Assembly: GCF_030286045.1 (NCBI RefSeq)
Contig: NZ_CP127390.1
Span: forward strand, 2,125,482-2,189,481
Reading direction: 5' to 3'
Source of the DNA: Propionimicrobium sp. PCR01-08-3
Lineage (GTDB): Bacteria; Actinomycetota; Actinomycetes; Propionibacteriales; Propionibacteriaceae
Length of the DNA stretch: 64,000 nucleotides
Position numbers and translations under genes: made by a program. The first letter of the stretch is position 1; each line of letters starts with the position of its first letter. Shown here piece by piece: positions 17,354 to 27,831 of the stretch. A model generated the notes under the pieces. It saw only the letters and a list, made by a program, of their open reading frames with translations, made no database searches and was not told where the DNA came from.

Positions 17354-18403
17354 CTACGCATCTGCTGAAAGCGGAAGCTGGATCTTCACGCACCTCCGAC
17401 GCACGCTGACGTCCAACTCGACGACATCGTTGACCACGTCTCCGTCCAATTGCGCGGGCAGCGGGCGACTCGGCCAAACTCTCAGCCTTCTCGCCGTGCT
17501 GTAGCGCAACGCCGGTACCGGACGATCATGCCCGGTGAGCCCCTTCATCATCACCGGCAGCCACTGATGGATCCGCTTCAACGGCACCTCGAGAGCCATC
17601 AACTCGCCGTCATCCGCCAACGCGCCCGGATAGACCAGCACACCTCCCAAAACTCCGGGCGTGTTCCCGGCCAGCACGCTCCAGCAGCGCACCTCGGTGA
17701 GCGGGTCATCGTCGATCTGAACCGACATCGCGATAGGTGGCAGCAGCGCCTCGACCGCTCCCGACAGCGCATAGGCACCCCAGCCCGCACGCTTCTTCGA
17801 TATCAAACCGGTTCGGCTCACCGCCAGGGCATCGCGTCCGATACCGCACATCGTCACGAACGGCTCCTCGCACACCAGCTGTTCGCTCGAAACCTGACCG
17901 GACGCACCGGTCTGCGGGCTCCGCTCCTCGCCCGGCGCCTGCGCTGTCGCCACTCGAGTCGTGGTGCGCATGCGCGCCCAGCCAAGGTCCATCTCAACGT
18001 GAGGCCCACGCAGGGCCGCGCTCGCCTGATCCGCCAGGCTCAGTCTGGTCAGTCCGAGATTGGACGCCAGCACGTTGCCGGTTCCCAAGGCGATGATCCC
18101 GAGCCTCACGCCGGTGCCTGCCACGCCTTCAGCGACCTTGCGTACCGTGCCGTCGCCACCGATCGCTATCACCAGCTCGGCCCCCTCGGCGACCGCACGG
18201 CGCGCCTGGCCATCACCCAGTTCTCCGACCGTCGTGGTAAACGAAGAGGGAACCTCGATGCCGGCGCCGCGGCACTGCCGGACGATCTCGGAGATCGCAC
18301 TGCTCGCCCGGGTGCTGAGGGGGTTCGCCACGATAGCAACCCGCTCGGGCAGCGATGCCAGCTGGGGCCGACCTCCAAAAACCGGAATCTCGTTGGTCAC
18401 CAC
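17354..18403 (-). CDS. Diacylglycerol kinase-family lipid kinase
   Basis: A 349-residue protein with the DAGK catalytic fold. VAIVANPLSTRAS opens the nucleotide-binding domain. IAIGGDGTVRKVAEGV is the glycine-rich ATP site and IIALGTGNVLASNLGL the second conserved loop. The C-terminal beta domain ends in LDGDVV, the family's final signature. It may phosphorylate diacylglycerol or a phosphatidylinositol precursor at the membrane face; a sphingoid base is less likely. A Gln/Gly/Ser-rich insertion near residues 155-175 is unusual. It starts at GTG 18403, 24 bases after the GH15 stop, so the two may be co-transcribed. Confidence 0.85.
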   Translation of the reverse strand: MVTNEIPVFGGRPQLASLPERVAIVANPLSTRASSAISEIVRQCRGAGIEVPSSFTTTVGELGDGQARRAVAEGAELVIAIGGDGTVRKVAEGVAGTGVRLGIIALGTGNVLASNLGLTRLSLADQASAALRGPHVEMDLGWARMRTTTRVATAQAPGEERSPQTGASGQVSSEQLVCEEPFVTMCGIGRDALAVSRTGLISKKRAGWGAYALSGAVEALLPPIAMSVQIDDDPLTEVRCWSVLAGNTPGVLGGVLVYPGALADDGELMALEVPLKRIHQWLPVMMKGLTGHDRPVPALRYSTARRLRVWPSRPLPAQLDGDVVNDVVELDVSVRRRCVKIQLPLSADA

Positions 18404-18427
18404 TCGTTCATTCTGCCTCAGTCGGGC

Positions 18428-20302
18428 CTACGACAGCGCGTCCGCGGCTCTGATCAGGGCCAGGTGGCTGAACGCCTGCGGGTAGTTGCCGAGCAGTTGG
18501 CCGCTGGCCGGATCGTATTCCTCGGCCAGTAAGCCCAGCTCACTACGAGCTCCGAGCACCTGATCCATCAGCTTCACGGCTTCGTCCTTGCGGCCGGTAT
18601 GCGCATATTGCTCGACGAGCCACAGCGTGCACATCACAAATGTCGCCTCGTCACCTGGCAGGCCGTCGATTCCGGTCGTGCGGTACCTGCGAACGAATCC
18701 GTGTCCGTCGATCAGGTCGTGCTCGATGCGGGCAACCGTGGCGAGCATCAGCGGGTCGTCGTATGCAACGAAGCCGATCTGCGGAATACGCAGCAGCGAA
18801 GCGTCCACCTCGCCGGTGTGGTCATGCTGCGGAAAATATCCGCAGTCTCCCGCTAGTGAGAGGACCTCACTACGAAGCCGGTCGCGCAGCCGCGTCCAGT
18901 TCTTGAGGTCCCCGGTGAGTCCGTGATCGGTGATGCCCCGTACCCCGGCGTCGAATGCCGCCCACATCATCACCCTGCCCTGGGTGAATCGCTGTGGCAC
19001 GCCGCGGATCTCCCAGATGCCACGATCGGGCTCCTCGATACGCCGGATGAGCTGGGTGAGCAGATTGCGCTGCAATGACCACGAGAACTCGTCCTCGGTC
19101 AACCCGCCATCGCGCAACGAGGCCAGGGCGACCATCACCTCACCGATGACATCGGCCTGGTACTGCTCGACGGCCGCGTTGCCCACCCGCACAGGTGTCG
19201 ATCCCCGATACCCGGCGAGGTGACTGAGCTGCCGCTCAGGAAGCTCGCGCTCCCCGCCGAGGCCGTACATGATCTGCAGATCCTCCGGGTCGCCGGCGAC
19301 CGCACGCAGCAGCCATTGCCGCCAACTCTCGGCGACATGATGATGTCCGTGTGCCGCCAGCGCGGAGATCGTCATGGCCGAGTCACGAAGCCAGCAGAAG
19401 CGATAGTCCCAGTTGCGTTCACCGCCGACGAGCTCGGGCAGCGAGGTGGTGGCCGCGGCCGCGATTCCGCCGGTGTCGCGCAGCGTCAGTGCATGCAGCA
19501 CCGACATCGAGCGGCTGACGGCCTGGGCGTAGGGACCGGTCACCTTCAGGTCTGAATGCCAGCCGCGCACTTCGGCCAGCGTCCGCTCGATGCGTTCGTC
19601 GACGCTGCTTTCGTCCACGGCTATCGGCAGATGTGACGGACGCCAGGTCAGCGTCCAGGTCAGGGTCTGCCTCTCAGTCAAGTGAAAACGCTCGTGGTGG
19701 GCCAACCCATGAGGCTCAAGTGTGGGGCCGTGCAGGGTCAGGGAATCCGGCCCGGCCTGAGCGAACAGCACCTGCTCGCCTTTGGAGTCGGTGAGCTGCC
19801 TGACCCACGGTGTGACGCGGCCGTAGTTGAACCGCATGATGAGGGCGGCGTCCACATCGATCTCGCCGCTGGTACAGCTGATCTGCCGGATGATCTCGAC
19901 CCGGTTCTGGGACGGTCCAAGGGGCATGAGGTCCGTGCTGGCAGCGACGCCGGTCGGAGTCTCCCAGACGCAATCCAGAATGAAGCTGGCGTCGCGATAC
20001 TGCTGGCGGACGATATGTCCACCACGAGGCGCGATCAGCCAGTGCGAGCCATCGCGGTCACCGAGCAATCGGCAGAAGACCGCCCCAGAATCGAACCTGG
20101 GGACGCACAGCCAATCGATACTCCCCCGTGCGACCAATGCCGCGGTGTGCCGGTCCGACAGCATGGCATATTCGCCGACGCCGGGAAGTTCGTGGCCTAC
20201 GCTGCTCGACTCATGTGCTCTGCCTGCAGACCGTTTGCCGGTCTTCGCAGGGCCCGCCCAATTCTTCCGTCGTCGCTCATGCTCGCCTGACCGCTCATTC
20301 AC
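18428..20302 (-). CDS. GH15 family glucoamylase/trehalase-like hydrolase
   Basis: A cytosolic 624-residue glycoside hydrolase of family 15, without signal peptide. The N-terminal beta domain contains SIDWLCVPRFDSGAVFCRLL. The (alpha/alpha)6 barrel carries WDYRFCWLRDSAMTISAL, IWEIRG (general acid Glu) and EEYDPASGQLLGNYPQAFSH (general base Glu). This is the form found in actinobacteria, where the mycobacterial homologue is a trehalase. Substrate is therefore trehalose or a short alpha-glucan. The N-terminal 40 residues are basic and outside the fold, so the GTG at 20302 may be too early. Confidence 0.88.
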   Translation of the reverse strand: MNERSGEHERRRKNWAGPAKTGKRSAGRAHESSSVGHELPGVGEYAMLSDRHTAALVARGSIDWLCVPRFDSGAVFCRLLGDRDGSHWLIAPRGGHIVRQQYRDASFILDCVWETPTGVAASTDLMPLGPSQNRVEIIRQISCTSGEIDVDAALIMRFNYGRVTPWVRQLTDSKGEQVLFAQAGPDSLTLHGPTLEPHGLAHHERFHLTERQTLTWTLTWRPSHLPIAVDESSVDERIERTLAEVRGWHSDLKVTGPYAQAVSRSMSVLHALTLRDTGGIAAAATTSLPELVGGERNWDYRFCWLRDSAMTISALAAHGHHHVAESWRQWLLRAVAGDPEDLQIMYGLGGERELPERQLSHLAGYRGSTPVRVGNAAVEQYQADVIGEVMVALASLRDGGLTEDEFSWSLQRNLLTQLIRRIEEPDRGIWEIRGVPQRFTQGRVMMWAAFDAGVRGITDHGLTGDLKNWTRLRDRLRSEVLSLAGDCGYFPQHDHTGEVDASLLRIPQIGFVAYDDPLMLATVARIEHDLIDGHGFVRRYRTTGIDGLPGDEATFVMCTLWLVEQYAHTGRKDEAVKLMDQVLGARSELGLLAEEYDPASGQLLGNYPQAFSHLALIRAADALS

Positions 20303-20365
20303 ATCCGCTATTCTGCTCCGCGGCGCCGAATGAGCCCGGAGCCATTTGCCACGTCAGACGTATTG

Positions 20366-21379
20366 CTACCGGCCGTGCGCCCAATCCTGTTCGGGAACCT
20401 TGGCGGCGAACTGGCGCAGCAACTCGGCGGAAGCGTCCAGGGCATTGAGGCTGCCCGAACGAACCTGAGCCTCCATATCGCGGGCGAGTTCGCGCAGGTC
20501 ATGGGTCTCATGCAGCGTGTCGAGCACCGCAGCCTCGGTCAGGCTCCACATCCAGCCGACCTGCTGGGCGGCGCGATAATTGGCCAGCCCGTACTTCTGC
20601 TCCAGGTACTTGCGATGGTCCAGGACTGCCTGCCAGACCTCTTCGAGGCCCATCTCCTTCAGCGCGGAACAGGTCAGCACCGGGACGCGGCGCTCGGTGT
20701 CACTGGAGACGAGCTTCATCGCGATCGATAGCTCGCGTGCGGTGACCCGGGCTTCTCCGGCGTTATCGCCATCGGCCTTGTTGACCGCGATCACCTGGGC
20801 GAGTTCGAGAATGCCCTTCTTGATGCCTTGCAGCTGATCACCGGAACGGGCCAGCATCAAAATCAAGTAGGTGTCGACCATGCCCTGCACGGCGACCTCG
20901 GATTGCCCGACACCGACCGTCTCCACGATCACGATGTCATAGCCGGCGGCCTCGACAAGCACCATGCCTTCTCGGGTCGCCCTGGCGACACCGCCGAGCT
21001 GCAGACCCGTAGGTGACGGCCGGATGAACGCGGCTTCGGATTCGGCGAGCCGGCCCATCCGGGTACGGTCGCCGAGCACCGAGCCACCGGAGACCGAGCT
21101 GGTCGGATCGACCGCCAATACGGCGACCCGGTGACCCTGCTCGATCAGATCACAGCCGAGCGCGTCGATGAAGGTGGATTTGCCTGCCCCGGGAACACCG
21201 GACAAGCCCAGTCGAATTGAGTTGCCTGACAGCGGTGTCAGTTCTCGCAGGAGCTCCCGCGCCAGCGGCCGATGCGCTGGCTTGCGGGACTCCACGAGGG
21301 TGATGGCCCGGGCCAGTGCGGCCCGGTCACCACCCTTGACGCCGTCGATCAGAGACGGAACATCAATTTTTCTACTCAT
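20366..21379 (-). CDS. meaB: Methylmalonyl-CoA mutase GTPase chaperone
   Basis: A 337-residue G3E-family P-loop GTPase (MeaB/ArgK) that protects and reactivates the B12-dependent mutase. It shows Walker [10 protein letters not shown], the switch regions around [12 protein letters not shown] and [21 protein letters not shown], and the base-recognition VNKADGDN. Its ATG overlaps the mutB stop by eight bases (ATGAGTAG), so it is translated in a chain with mutA and mutB. The C-terminal dimerisation helices are present. Confidence 0.95.
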   Translation of the reverse strand: MSRKIDVPSLIDGVKGGDRAALARAITLVESRKPAHRPLARELLRELTPLSGNSIRLGLSGVPGAGKSTFIDALGCDLIEQGHRVAVLAVDPTSSVSGGSVLGDRTRMGRLAESEAAFIRPSPTGLQLGGVARATREGMVLVEAAGYDIVIVETVGVGQSEVAVQGMVDTYLILMLARSGDQLQGIKKGILELAQVIAVNKADGDNAGEARVTARELSIAMKLVSSDTERRVPVLTCSALKEMGLEEVWQAVLDHRKYLEQKYGLANYRAAQQVGWMWSLTEAAVLDTLHETHDLRELARDMEAQVRSGSLNALDASAELLRQFAAKVPEQDWAHGR

Positions 21380-23564
21380 TATCCTCTTGAGCGTTCTTGA
21401 TCAGCTTGCGAAGCAGATCAGCGGCAGAGGCCGGAATGTTGGTTCCCGGCGGGTAGATCGCCTCAGCGCCGTCATCCCGCAGCTCCTGGAAGTCCTGCTC
21501 GGGAATGACACCGCCAACCACGACCATGATGTCTTCGCGGCCCATCTTGTCCAGTTCCTTGCGTAGCTCAGGAACCAGGGTGAGGTGGCCGGCCGCCAGC
21601 GACGAAACGCCGACGACGTGCACATCACCCTCAACTGCCTGACGAGCAGCCTCCTCAGGCGTCTGGAACAGCGGGCCGACATCGACATCGAATCCCAGAT
21701 CGGCGAAGGCCGTAGCGATCACCTTCTGGCCCCGGTCGTGCCCGTCCTGGCCCATCTTGGCAATCAAGATACGCGGACGACGGCCCTCGACCTCTTCGAA
21801 CTTCTCGACAAGCTCGTGGGTTTCTTCCATGCCCTTCGTCTTTCCGGACTCCTTCGAATACACGCCGGAGATCGTGCGGATCTGCGCGGTGTAGCGTCCG
21901 AAGTCTTTTTCCAGAGCATCCGACATCTCGCCCACGGAAGCCTGCGCACGAGCAGCGTCGATGCACAACTTCAGCAGGTTACGATCCGGATCGGTCGGAT
22001 CAGGATTCGCGGCCGCCCAGGTCAGGTTCTCGAGGGCCTTCTTGACGGCCTCGGGATCGCGCCCCGCACGCAGCTTCTCCAGCTTGGCGATCTGCTCGGC
22101 ACGCACCGCGCGGTTGTCAACCTTGAGAGCCTCGACCGGATCGTCTTGCTCGGGCACGTACTTGTTCACGCCGATGACCGGCTGACGGCCGGAGTCGATG
22201 CGAGCCTGAGCACGAGCAGCAGCCTCTTCAATCCGCATCTTCGGGATGCCGGCCTCGATGGCCTTGGTCATGCCACCGGCCTTCTCGACCTCCTGAATCA
22301 GCCCCCAGCCCTTACGAGCCAGCTCCTGAGTCAACTTCTCGACGTATGCCGAACCACCCCACAGGTCAACGCTGTGCGTGGTGCCCGATTCCTGCTGCAA
22401 GAACAGCTGGGTGTTACGGGCGATACGAGCCGAGAAATCGGTCGGCAGCGCGATGGCCTCGTCCAGCGCATTGGTGTGCAACGACTGGGTCTGGCCCTGC
22501 GTGGCTGCCATGGCCTCGATGCAGGTACGCACCACGTTGTTGTAGACATCCTGAGCGGTCAGCGACCAGCCGGAGGTCTGCGAGTGGGTGCGAAGGCTCA
22601 TCGACTTCGGGTTCTTCGGATCGAACTGGCGAACCAGCCGTGCCCACAGCATGCGGGCGGCGCGCATCTTCGCAACTTCCATGAAGAAGTTCGTGCCCAT
22701 CGCCCAGAAGAACGACAGCCGCGGAGCGAACTGATCGACCTTCAGACCGACCGATTCACCGGCGCGAATGTACTCGACACCGTCGGCCAGCGTGTAGGCC
22801 ATCTCGAGGTCCGCGGTCGCTCCCGCTTCCTGCATGTGGTAGCCAGAAATCGAGATCGAGTTGAACTTCGGCATGTTTGCGCTGGTGAACGCGAAGATGT
22901 CGGAGACGATCCGCATCGACGGAGCCGGCGGGTAGATGTAGGTGTTACGAACCATGAACTCCTTGAGGATGTCGTTCTGGATCGTTCCGGCCATCTGGGC
23001 AGGCTTGACGCCCTGCTCTTCACCGGCCACCACATACAGCGCCAAGATCGGCAGCACGGCGCCGTTCATGGTCATCGACACCGACATCTGATCGAGCGGA
23101 ATACCGTCGAACAGCTGCCGCATATCGAGAATCGAGTCGACGGCCACACCGGCCATACCGACATCGCCGGCCACGCGCGGATTATCCGAGTCGTAGCCAC
23201 GGTGGGTCGGCAGATCGAATGCGATCGACAGGCCCTTCTGGCCGGCGGCCAGGTTGCGCCGATAGAAGGCGTTCGATTCTTCAGCGGTCGAGAAACCCGC
23301 GTACTGGCGAATCGTCCACGGCCGCGATGTGTACATCGTCGCGTACGGCCCGCGCAGGAACGGCGGAATACCGGGCATGGTATGCAGATGATCCATGCCT
23401 TCGTAGACGTCGGCGCCATACAGGTGCTCGACATCGATCTTTTCCGGGGTCGTCCAATCGACGGGGCCTTCGGCGTTCAGAATCTCGTCGAAACGAGCCT
23501 GCGCATCCGCTGAGATAGCAGGGGTGCCCAGCTCGATCTGATCGAAACGAGGTAAGGCGTTCAC
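21372..23564 (-). CDS. mutB: Methylmalonyl-CoA mutase, large (catalytic) subunit
   Basis: A 730-residue subunit that interconverts succinyl-CoA and methylmalonyl-CoA. The N-terminal TIM barrel has [18 protein letters not shown] and [16 protein letters not shown], which line the acyl-CoA channel. The C-terminal Rossmann domain has [15 protein letters not shown], whose His ligates cobalt, plus GVSSLAAGH and VVVGGVIP for the B12 tail. Compared with the small subunit it keeps every B12 residue. It starts at GTG 23564, overlapping the mutA stop by four bases, and is central to propionate fermentation in this family. Confidence 0.97.
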   Translation of the reverse strand: MNALPRFDQIELGTPAISADAQARFDEILNAEGPVDWTTPEKIDVEHLYGADVYEGMDHLHTMPGIPPFLRGPYATMYTSRPWTIRQYAGFSTAEESNAFYRRNLAAGQKGLSIAFDLPTHRGYDSDNPRVAGDVGMAGVAVDSILDMRQLFDGIPLDQMSVSMTMNGAVLPILALYVVAGEEQGVKPAQMAGTIQNDILKEFMVRNTYIYPPAPSMRIVSDIFAFTSANMPKFNSISISGYHMQEAGATADLEMAYTLADGVEYIRAGESVGLKVDQFAPRLSFFWAMGTNFFMEVAKMRAARMLWARLVRQFDPKNPKSMSLRTHSQTSGWSLTAQDVYNNVVRTCIEAMAATQGQTQSLHTNALDEAIALPTDFSARIARNTQLFLQQESGTTHSVDLWGGSAYVEKLTQELARKGWGLIQEVEKAGGMTKAIEAGIPKMRIEEAAARAQARIDSGRQPVIGVNKYVPEQDDPVEALKVDNRAVRAEQIAKLEKLRAGRDPEAVKKALENLTWAAANPDPTDPDRNLLKLCIDAARAQASVGEMSDALEKDFGRYTAQIRTISGVYSKESGKTKGMEETHELVEKFEEVEGRRPRILIAKMGQDGHDRGQKVIATAFADLGFDVDVGPLFQTPEEAARQAVEGDVHVVGVSSLAAGHLTLVPELRKELDKMGREDIMVVVGGVIPEQDFQELRDDGAEAIYPPGTNIPASAADLLRKLIKNAQEDNE

Positions 23565-25465
23565 TTAGTCACCCCCAGTGTGTTCAAAATGTCATTCAAT
23601 CCGCTCACGACGTCCACGCCCATGGCGATGGTTCCATCGATGATTCCGGACGTGTCAACGTCACCGAGTTCCTTGATGTTGCCTGCCAGCAGCACCTTGG
23701 CGGCACCGGCGTCCTTCAACGCCTTGGCGGCCTCGGCTCCGATCGACGAGTAGATCTTGCCGGACGAGCACAGGCACACCACTGGCGTACCCGATGCCTG
23801 CCAAGCCTTCACGACTTCGGCGACGTCTCCGCTCTCCACGCTCGGGGTCTCCAACCCTGCGACGTGGAAGTAGTTCGACGCGAAGCCTTCGCGCGGACCG
23901 AAGTCACGGCGGGTTCCCAGGCAAGCCAGGAATACCTTGGCGTCCGCATTACCGGCGGTCGCATCGCGCAAGGCCTCGAAGACCTCCGCGTTGCGGGTCC
24001 AGGTCAGGCCCGCGTACTCGGCCTGCGGACGAGCAACCCGTCCTTCGACCGGCTTCTCCGCAGGGTTCGGGAACTCCGAAACACCGGTGACCGGCAGCTT
24101 ACGGGTGGCGATCTGCTTGGCCCGCTTGGCATTGAGATCGGCGAGCACCTCGGCGACATGGCCTGCGCCCAGGGCGGCGACCATTCCACCGGCCGCCTCC
24201 ACGGCCTGGAATTCCTTCCACGCGGCGTCGGCGATCTCGTTGGTCAGCGACTCGAACAGCCACGCGCCACCGGCCGGGTCGTTCACGCGCCCGATATTCG
24301 ACTCCTCCGAGAGCACGACCTGCGTGTTGCGAGCAACACGGCGGCTGAACTCATTGGGCAGGCCCCAAGCGGTGTCGAAGGGCAGCACGGTAACGGCCTC
24401 TGCGCCACCGATGGCAGCGTTGAAGGTCGAGATGGCGCCGCGCAGGATGTTGACGTAGGGATCGTCACGAGTGATCTCACGCCACGACGTCACTGCTTGC
24501 TGGCGTGCTCCGCGCTTGTCGGGGCTGACGCCGAAGACCTCGCCGACGCGATCCCACACCACACGCAGGGCGCGCAGCCGGGAAATCGTCAACAGTTCGT
24601 CGACGGCGGCCGTGACGCGGAAATTGATCGAGTCGAAGGCGTCGTCCACGCTGATGCCCTGCTCGACGAGATTGCGCACGTACTCGACCGCGGCAGCCAC
24701 GATCCAGGCGACCTCGTGAACATCGCCGGCACCGGCGTTGTGATAGATGGTGCCGTCCACGACGATTGCACGAGACTTCTTAAACTCGGCCAGGCGCTTC
24801 ACATAGCCGGCGAGCTTCGAGAGGTCGGGCGTCGTCCCATTGAGCGCAGCGAAACCGATCGGGTCGAGGCCCAGGTTCAGCGACAACTCCGACTTGTCCT
24901 TGTCGGACGCTTCGAAGATCGCGAGCAGCGCATCCGCCGCGGCCTGCTGATCGGTACGGCTCGATACGTCGATCTTTGCGAGATCGAGCAGCACGTCGCC
25001 GAGGTCACTGGCGAGATCTTTGGCGGCAACGGCATCCGGATCCACGCGCAACCAGATGCTGGTGGCGCCGCGCTCAAGATCGGCTGTGATCATCTTGCGA
25101 GTGACCGCAGTATCGGGATCCTCATGCAGCGCACGAACGTCCCACGCGTCCATATCGCCGTTGCGTACCGTCGTGCCGCGCCTGAACGGCTCGGATGCAG
25201 GCGCTCCCAGATCACCGATCGCGTCATCGATGGTGTAGATGGGTTCGATCACGATATCGTCAACTGTCCTGACCTGCAGCCGCTCAAGAGCCTTCTCAGA
25301 GCTCAGCTGCTTGTTTTCAGGACGTCCCTTGTTCAATACCTTGGCGACTTCGGCTGCCCATCGATCGTACGTGGGTGCCTCGAAGTCACCGGCGAGAACG
25401 AGGTCGTCGGGGACTTGGTCCACGACATCCGTTGACGCGCCTGCTGGTGGAGTAGGTGTCGTCAT
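23561..25465 (-). CDS. mutA: Methylmalonyl-CoA mutase, small subunit
   Basis: A 634-residue paralogue of mutB that forms the heterodimer but does not catalyse. The barrel is recognisable ([35 protein letters not shown]). The C-terminal domain keeps the fold but lacks the DGHDRG cobalt-ligand motif, as expected for this subunit. The start is ATG 25465, with GGGAGGAG ten bases upstream; an ATG 17 codons earlier has no such site. It is the first gene of mutA-mutB-meaB and has a structured leader. Confidence 0.95.
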   Translation of the reverse strand: MTTPTPPAGASTDVVDQVPDDLVLAGDFEAPTYDRWAAEVAKVLNKGRPENKQLSSEKALERLQVRTVDDIVIEPIYTIDDAIGDLGAPASEPFRRGTTVRNGDMDAWDVRALHEDPDTAVTRKMITADLERGATSIWLRVDPDAVAAKDLASDLGDVLLDLAKIDVSSRTDQQAAADALLAIFEASDKDKSELSLNLGLDPIGFAALNGTTPDLSKLAGYVKRLAEFKKSRAIVVDGTIYHNAGAGDVHEVAWIVAAAVEYVRNLVEQGISVDDAFDSINFRVTAAVDELLTISRLRALRVVWDRVGEVFGVSPDKRGARQQAVTSWREITRDDPYVNILRGAISTFNAAIGGAEAVTVLPFDTAWGLPNEFSRRVARNTQVVLSEESNIGRVNDPAGGAWLFESLTNEIADAAWKEFQAVEAAGGMVAALGAGHVAEVLADLNAKRAKQIATRKLPVTGVSEFPNPAEKPVEGRVARPQAEYAGLTWTRNAEVFEALRDATAGNADAKVFLACLGTRRDFGPREGFASNYFHVAGLETPSVESGDVAEVVKAWQASGTPVVCLCSSGKIYSSIGAEAAKALKDAGAAKVLLAGNIKELGDVDTSGIIDGTIAMGVDVVSGLNDILNTLGVTK

Positions 25466-25490
25466 CGGTTCACTCCTCCCAGTGTGAAAA

Positions 25491-25612
25491 GGCTTCTCAT
25501 GAAGCCAGGGGTTCAATCTTTCGAGTCGCCATCGGCCACTCGAAAGCTCCTGCGATGGACCTAAACCTGACGGTCAGTTCCACGGGCCCGAGCAGTAGAA
25601 ACGGTCCATCGC
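25491..25612 (-). promoter_or_regulatory. Structured leader upstream of mutA
   Basis: Three perfect inverted repeats lie in a row ahead of the mutA ribosome-binding site: 25603-25612 with 25552-25561 (10 base pairs, 41-base loop holding a CTGAC-G-GTCAG mini-palindrome), 25538-25546 with 25518-25526 (9 base pairs, 11-base loop) and 25501-25506 with 25491-25496 (6 base pairs, 4-base loop). None has a U-run. I looked for the B12 box of cobalamin riboswitches and do not see one. A cis-regulatory leader is possible, as is an upstream terminator of another kind. Confidence 0.4.
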
Positions 25613-25680
25613 TCAGACGGCCTCAGCATACCAAGTGCGCTTTTTACGCGGACGGCGGGCCGCGAAGGCTCAGGCTGCGG

Positions 25681-26580
25681 CTACTCGGCCGACTGAATGG
25701 CGATGTTGTTCAGCTTCTCCTGCGACTTGGTGAGAGCGGCACAGAACTCACCACCGAACCCTTGGGCACTGGCAATCTCGAGTGCCTCATGGACGCCGTC
25801 GCCGACGCTCAGCGGAACACTCAGATCCGCCGCCAGCCTGGAGAAGTAGCGGACGTCCTTGCGGGCATTGTCGAGCTGGAATTTCAGCGTCTCGAAGTCG
25901 CCCTTCAGCGAATTGCCCATGATGTTCAGAGTGCCGCCGTTGGCGAAACCGCCGCCGCCGAGCACCTCGACCAGCTTGGCCGGATCGACACCCGACTTCA
26001 CGCAGACCGAGAAGCCTTCGGCCAAGATGGTCAGCGCGGCCTGGAAGGCGGTGTTATTGGCCAGTTTGATGATGTGCCCTGCACCGACGTCGCCGCAGCG
26101 GTAGATGTTGTCGGCGAAGCAGGAGACGATCGGCTCGACCTCGGCGAACAACTCGTCGTCCGCGCCGACGAGCACGTTCACGGTGCCTGCCTCCGCTTCG
26201 GCAGGGCCGCGGGTCAGCGGGATGTCGGCGAACTTTGCCCCCTTGCTCTTGGCGAGCTCGGCGAGTTCGTAGGTGACCGAAGGCTCGGAGGTCGAGGCGT
26301 CCAAGATGAGCAGGCCCGGCTTCGGGTCGGTCAAGATCTCGGTCGCCACCTGCTTCACATCCTGAGCGGTGGTGATGCAGATCACGATGACGTCGCTGGT
26401 GCGTCCCAGTTCGACGTTGTCGGACGCGCGAGTCGCACCCAATTCGTCCAGGCCCTCGGGTGCGCGTTTGCGCATCGTGTAGGCCAGCGGATACCCCTTG
26501 AGCAAAATGTTCTTCGCCAATCCGTGACCCATCAATCCGGTGGCTCCCACGAATCCGACCTGTAGCTTCTTGTCGCTCAC
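25681..26580 (-). CDS. Beta-hydroxyacid dehydrogenase (HIBADH/GarR family)
   Basis: A 299-residue NAD(P)-dependent dehydrogenase. The N-terminal Rossmann fold is QVGFVGATGLMGHGLAKNIL, and GAGHIIKLANNTAF has the catalytic Lys of the family. The substrate loop reads DIPLTRGPAEAEAGTVNVLV, a variant of DAPVSGG, so the exact substrate (3-hydroxyisobutyrate, tartronate semialdehyde or a similar acid) is open. The start is GTG 26580, with AGAGGAAG seven bases upstream; the long open frame further upstream is not coding. It precedes mutA on the same strand, 215 bases away. Together with an mmsA-like gene at 63662 it could serve valine or related catabolism. Confidence 0.88.
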   Translation of the reverse strand: MSDKKLQVGFVGATGLMGHGLAKNILLKGYPLAYTMRKRAPEGLDELGATRASDNVELGRTSDVIVICITTAQDVKQVATEILTDPKPGLLILDASTSEPSVTYELAELAKSKGAKFADIPLTRGPAEAEAGTVNVLVGADDELFAEVEPIVSCFADNIYRCGDVGAGHIIKLANNTAFQAALTILAEGFSVCVKSGVDPAKLVEVLGGGGFANGGTLNIMGNSLKGDFETLKFQLDNARKDVRYFSRLAADLSVPLSVGDGVHEALEIASAQGFGGEFCAALTKSQEKLNNIAIQSAE

Positions 26581-26826
26581 GCTCTTCCTCTCAGTTCTTT
26601 CACTATCTGGGCGCACCGTCCATCGGCCGACGCTGCTCGTGCATGCCAGGGCAGGCCGCATTGACATCGATCCGTCCATCGCACTCGGGGGCTCCTGCAC
26701 AGAACCTCCCACGCCCCTCATTCTGCCATTGCTTTGTCTTTCGGTCTGTGACCTGCCGCCGTGCCGAAGCATCAGCTGGCGCGGCCATCCTGAGAACACA
26801 CCCGATGATCGTGAAAGACTGGGCAC

Positions 26827-27735
26827 ATGCACGACCACCTCACTACCCCTGTTCTGACCAGCAATGTCACCGACACCGCACTCATTTTCGAGGGCGGAGG
26901 CATGCGTGCCAGTTACACGGCCGCGGTGGTGGTGGCGTTGCTCAAAGCAGGAATCCACCTCGACTGGGTCGCCGGGATCTCGGCGGGATCGTCCAACACC
27001 GCGAACTACCTCGCCAGAGACGGTCTCCGGGCGCGTCAATCGTTCGTTGATTTCGCGGCCGACCCGCTCTTCGGCAACCTGCGAACCTTCGTGCGCGGCC
27101 GGGGCATGTTCAACGCCAACTACATCTATCAAGAATCCGGGCTCCCCGACGGCGCCCTGCCCTACGATTTCGCGACCTTCCAAGCGAATCCCGCCGCCAT
27201 GAGCCTGGGCGTCTTCGAGGCCGACACCGGACGCTCCTTCTATTGGACGCGCGACGACACCCCCACCGCTCACGATCTGATGATCCGTGTCCAGTCGTCA
27301 TCGACCCTGCCCTTCTTCATGCCTACCGTGCACATCGGCGAGCACAGTTACGTGGACGGAGCGCTCGGCCCCAGCGGCGGCATCGCGTTGGACGCGGCCA
27401 AGGCGGCCGGCTACCAGAAGTTTCTTGTGGTGCTGACCCGCCCCAGGTCATATATCAAGGAGCCCATGCGCATCAGCCGCATGGTACGCCAGTACTTCCG
27501 CCAATACCCCGCGGTGGTCGACGCGTTGGCGCGGCGCGCAGCAAACTACAACCGCACTCGCGAGGAGCTGCTCGAGTTGGAGGCGGCCGGCGATGCGATG
27601 GTCTTCTTTCCCGACGGATATCTGGTCAACAACCAGGAGAAGCATGTCGTGAAGCTCGCTCGCAGCTATGCCGCGGGCGAGGCCCAGATCGCACGCGAGC
27701 TACCGGCCTGGAAGGAGTGGCTCGGGCTCGCGTAG
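26827..27735 (+). CDS. Patatin-like phospholipase (YjjU type)
   Basis: A 302-residue serine lipid hydrolase. The oxyanion loop is FEGGGMRASYTAAV, the nucleophile Ser is in GISAGSSNT, and the catalytic Asp in SYVDGALGPSGG. A FRQYPAVVDALARRAANYNR helix and a C-terminal part with FPDGYLVNNQEK match the YjjU branch of patatins, which are cytosolic and of unclear substrate. It is divergent from the beta-hydroxyacid dehydrogenase, with 246 bases between the starts. Confidence 0.88.
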   Translation: MHDHLTTPVLTSNVTDTALIFEGGGMRASYTAAVVVALLKAGIHLDWVAGISAGSSNTANYLARDGLRARQSFVDFAADPLFGNLRTFVRGRGMFNANYIYQESGLPDGALPYDFATFQANPAAMSLGVFEADTGRSFYWTRDDTPTAHDLMIRVQSSSTLPFFMPTVHIGEHSYVDGALGPSGGIALDAAKAAGYQKFLVVLTRPRSYIKEPMRISRMVRQYFRQYPAVVDALARRAANYNRTREELLELEAAGDAMVFFPDGYLVNNQEKHVVKLARSYAAGEAQIARELPAWKEWLGLA

Positions 27736-27831
27736 CACCTCCGCATCTGGTGACAGATCATCTCTTGATCGGTGCGATCACTGCCGCACCTTGGCTCCCT
27801 CAGCCAAGCGTGCACGACCGGCGCTGGTGGC

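Noticed and set aside
20080-20105. T-loop-like sequence (GAATCGAACCTGGGGAC on the plus strand) resembling a tRNA 3' half
   Set aside because: It lies inside the GH15 gene, codes for the conserved PRFDSGAVF block, and no acceptor or anticodon stem can be drawn around it.
21585-23513. 642-codon open frame opposite mutB
   Set aside because: It is antisense to a clear methylmalonyl-CoA mutase and its translation is Arg/His/Leu-rich with no family features; the same holds for 23864-25435 opposite mutA.
25466-25680. Cobalamin riboswitch ahead of mutA
   Set aside because: The conserved B12 box and core are not visible, though other hairpins are.
26581-27273. Extended N-terminus of the beta-hydroxyacid dehydrogenase frame
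   Set aside because: It runs antisense through the patatin gene. The GTG at 26580 has its own ribosome-binding site and gives the family length.
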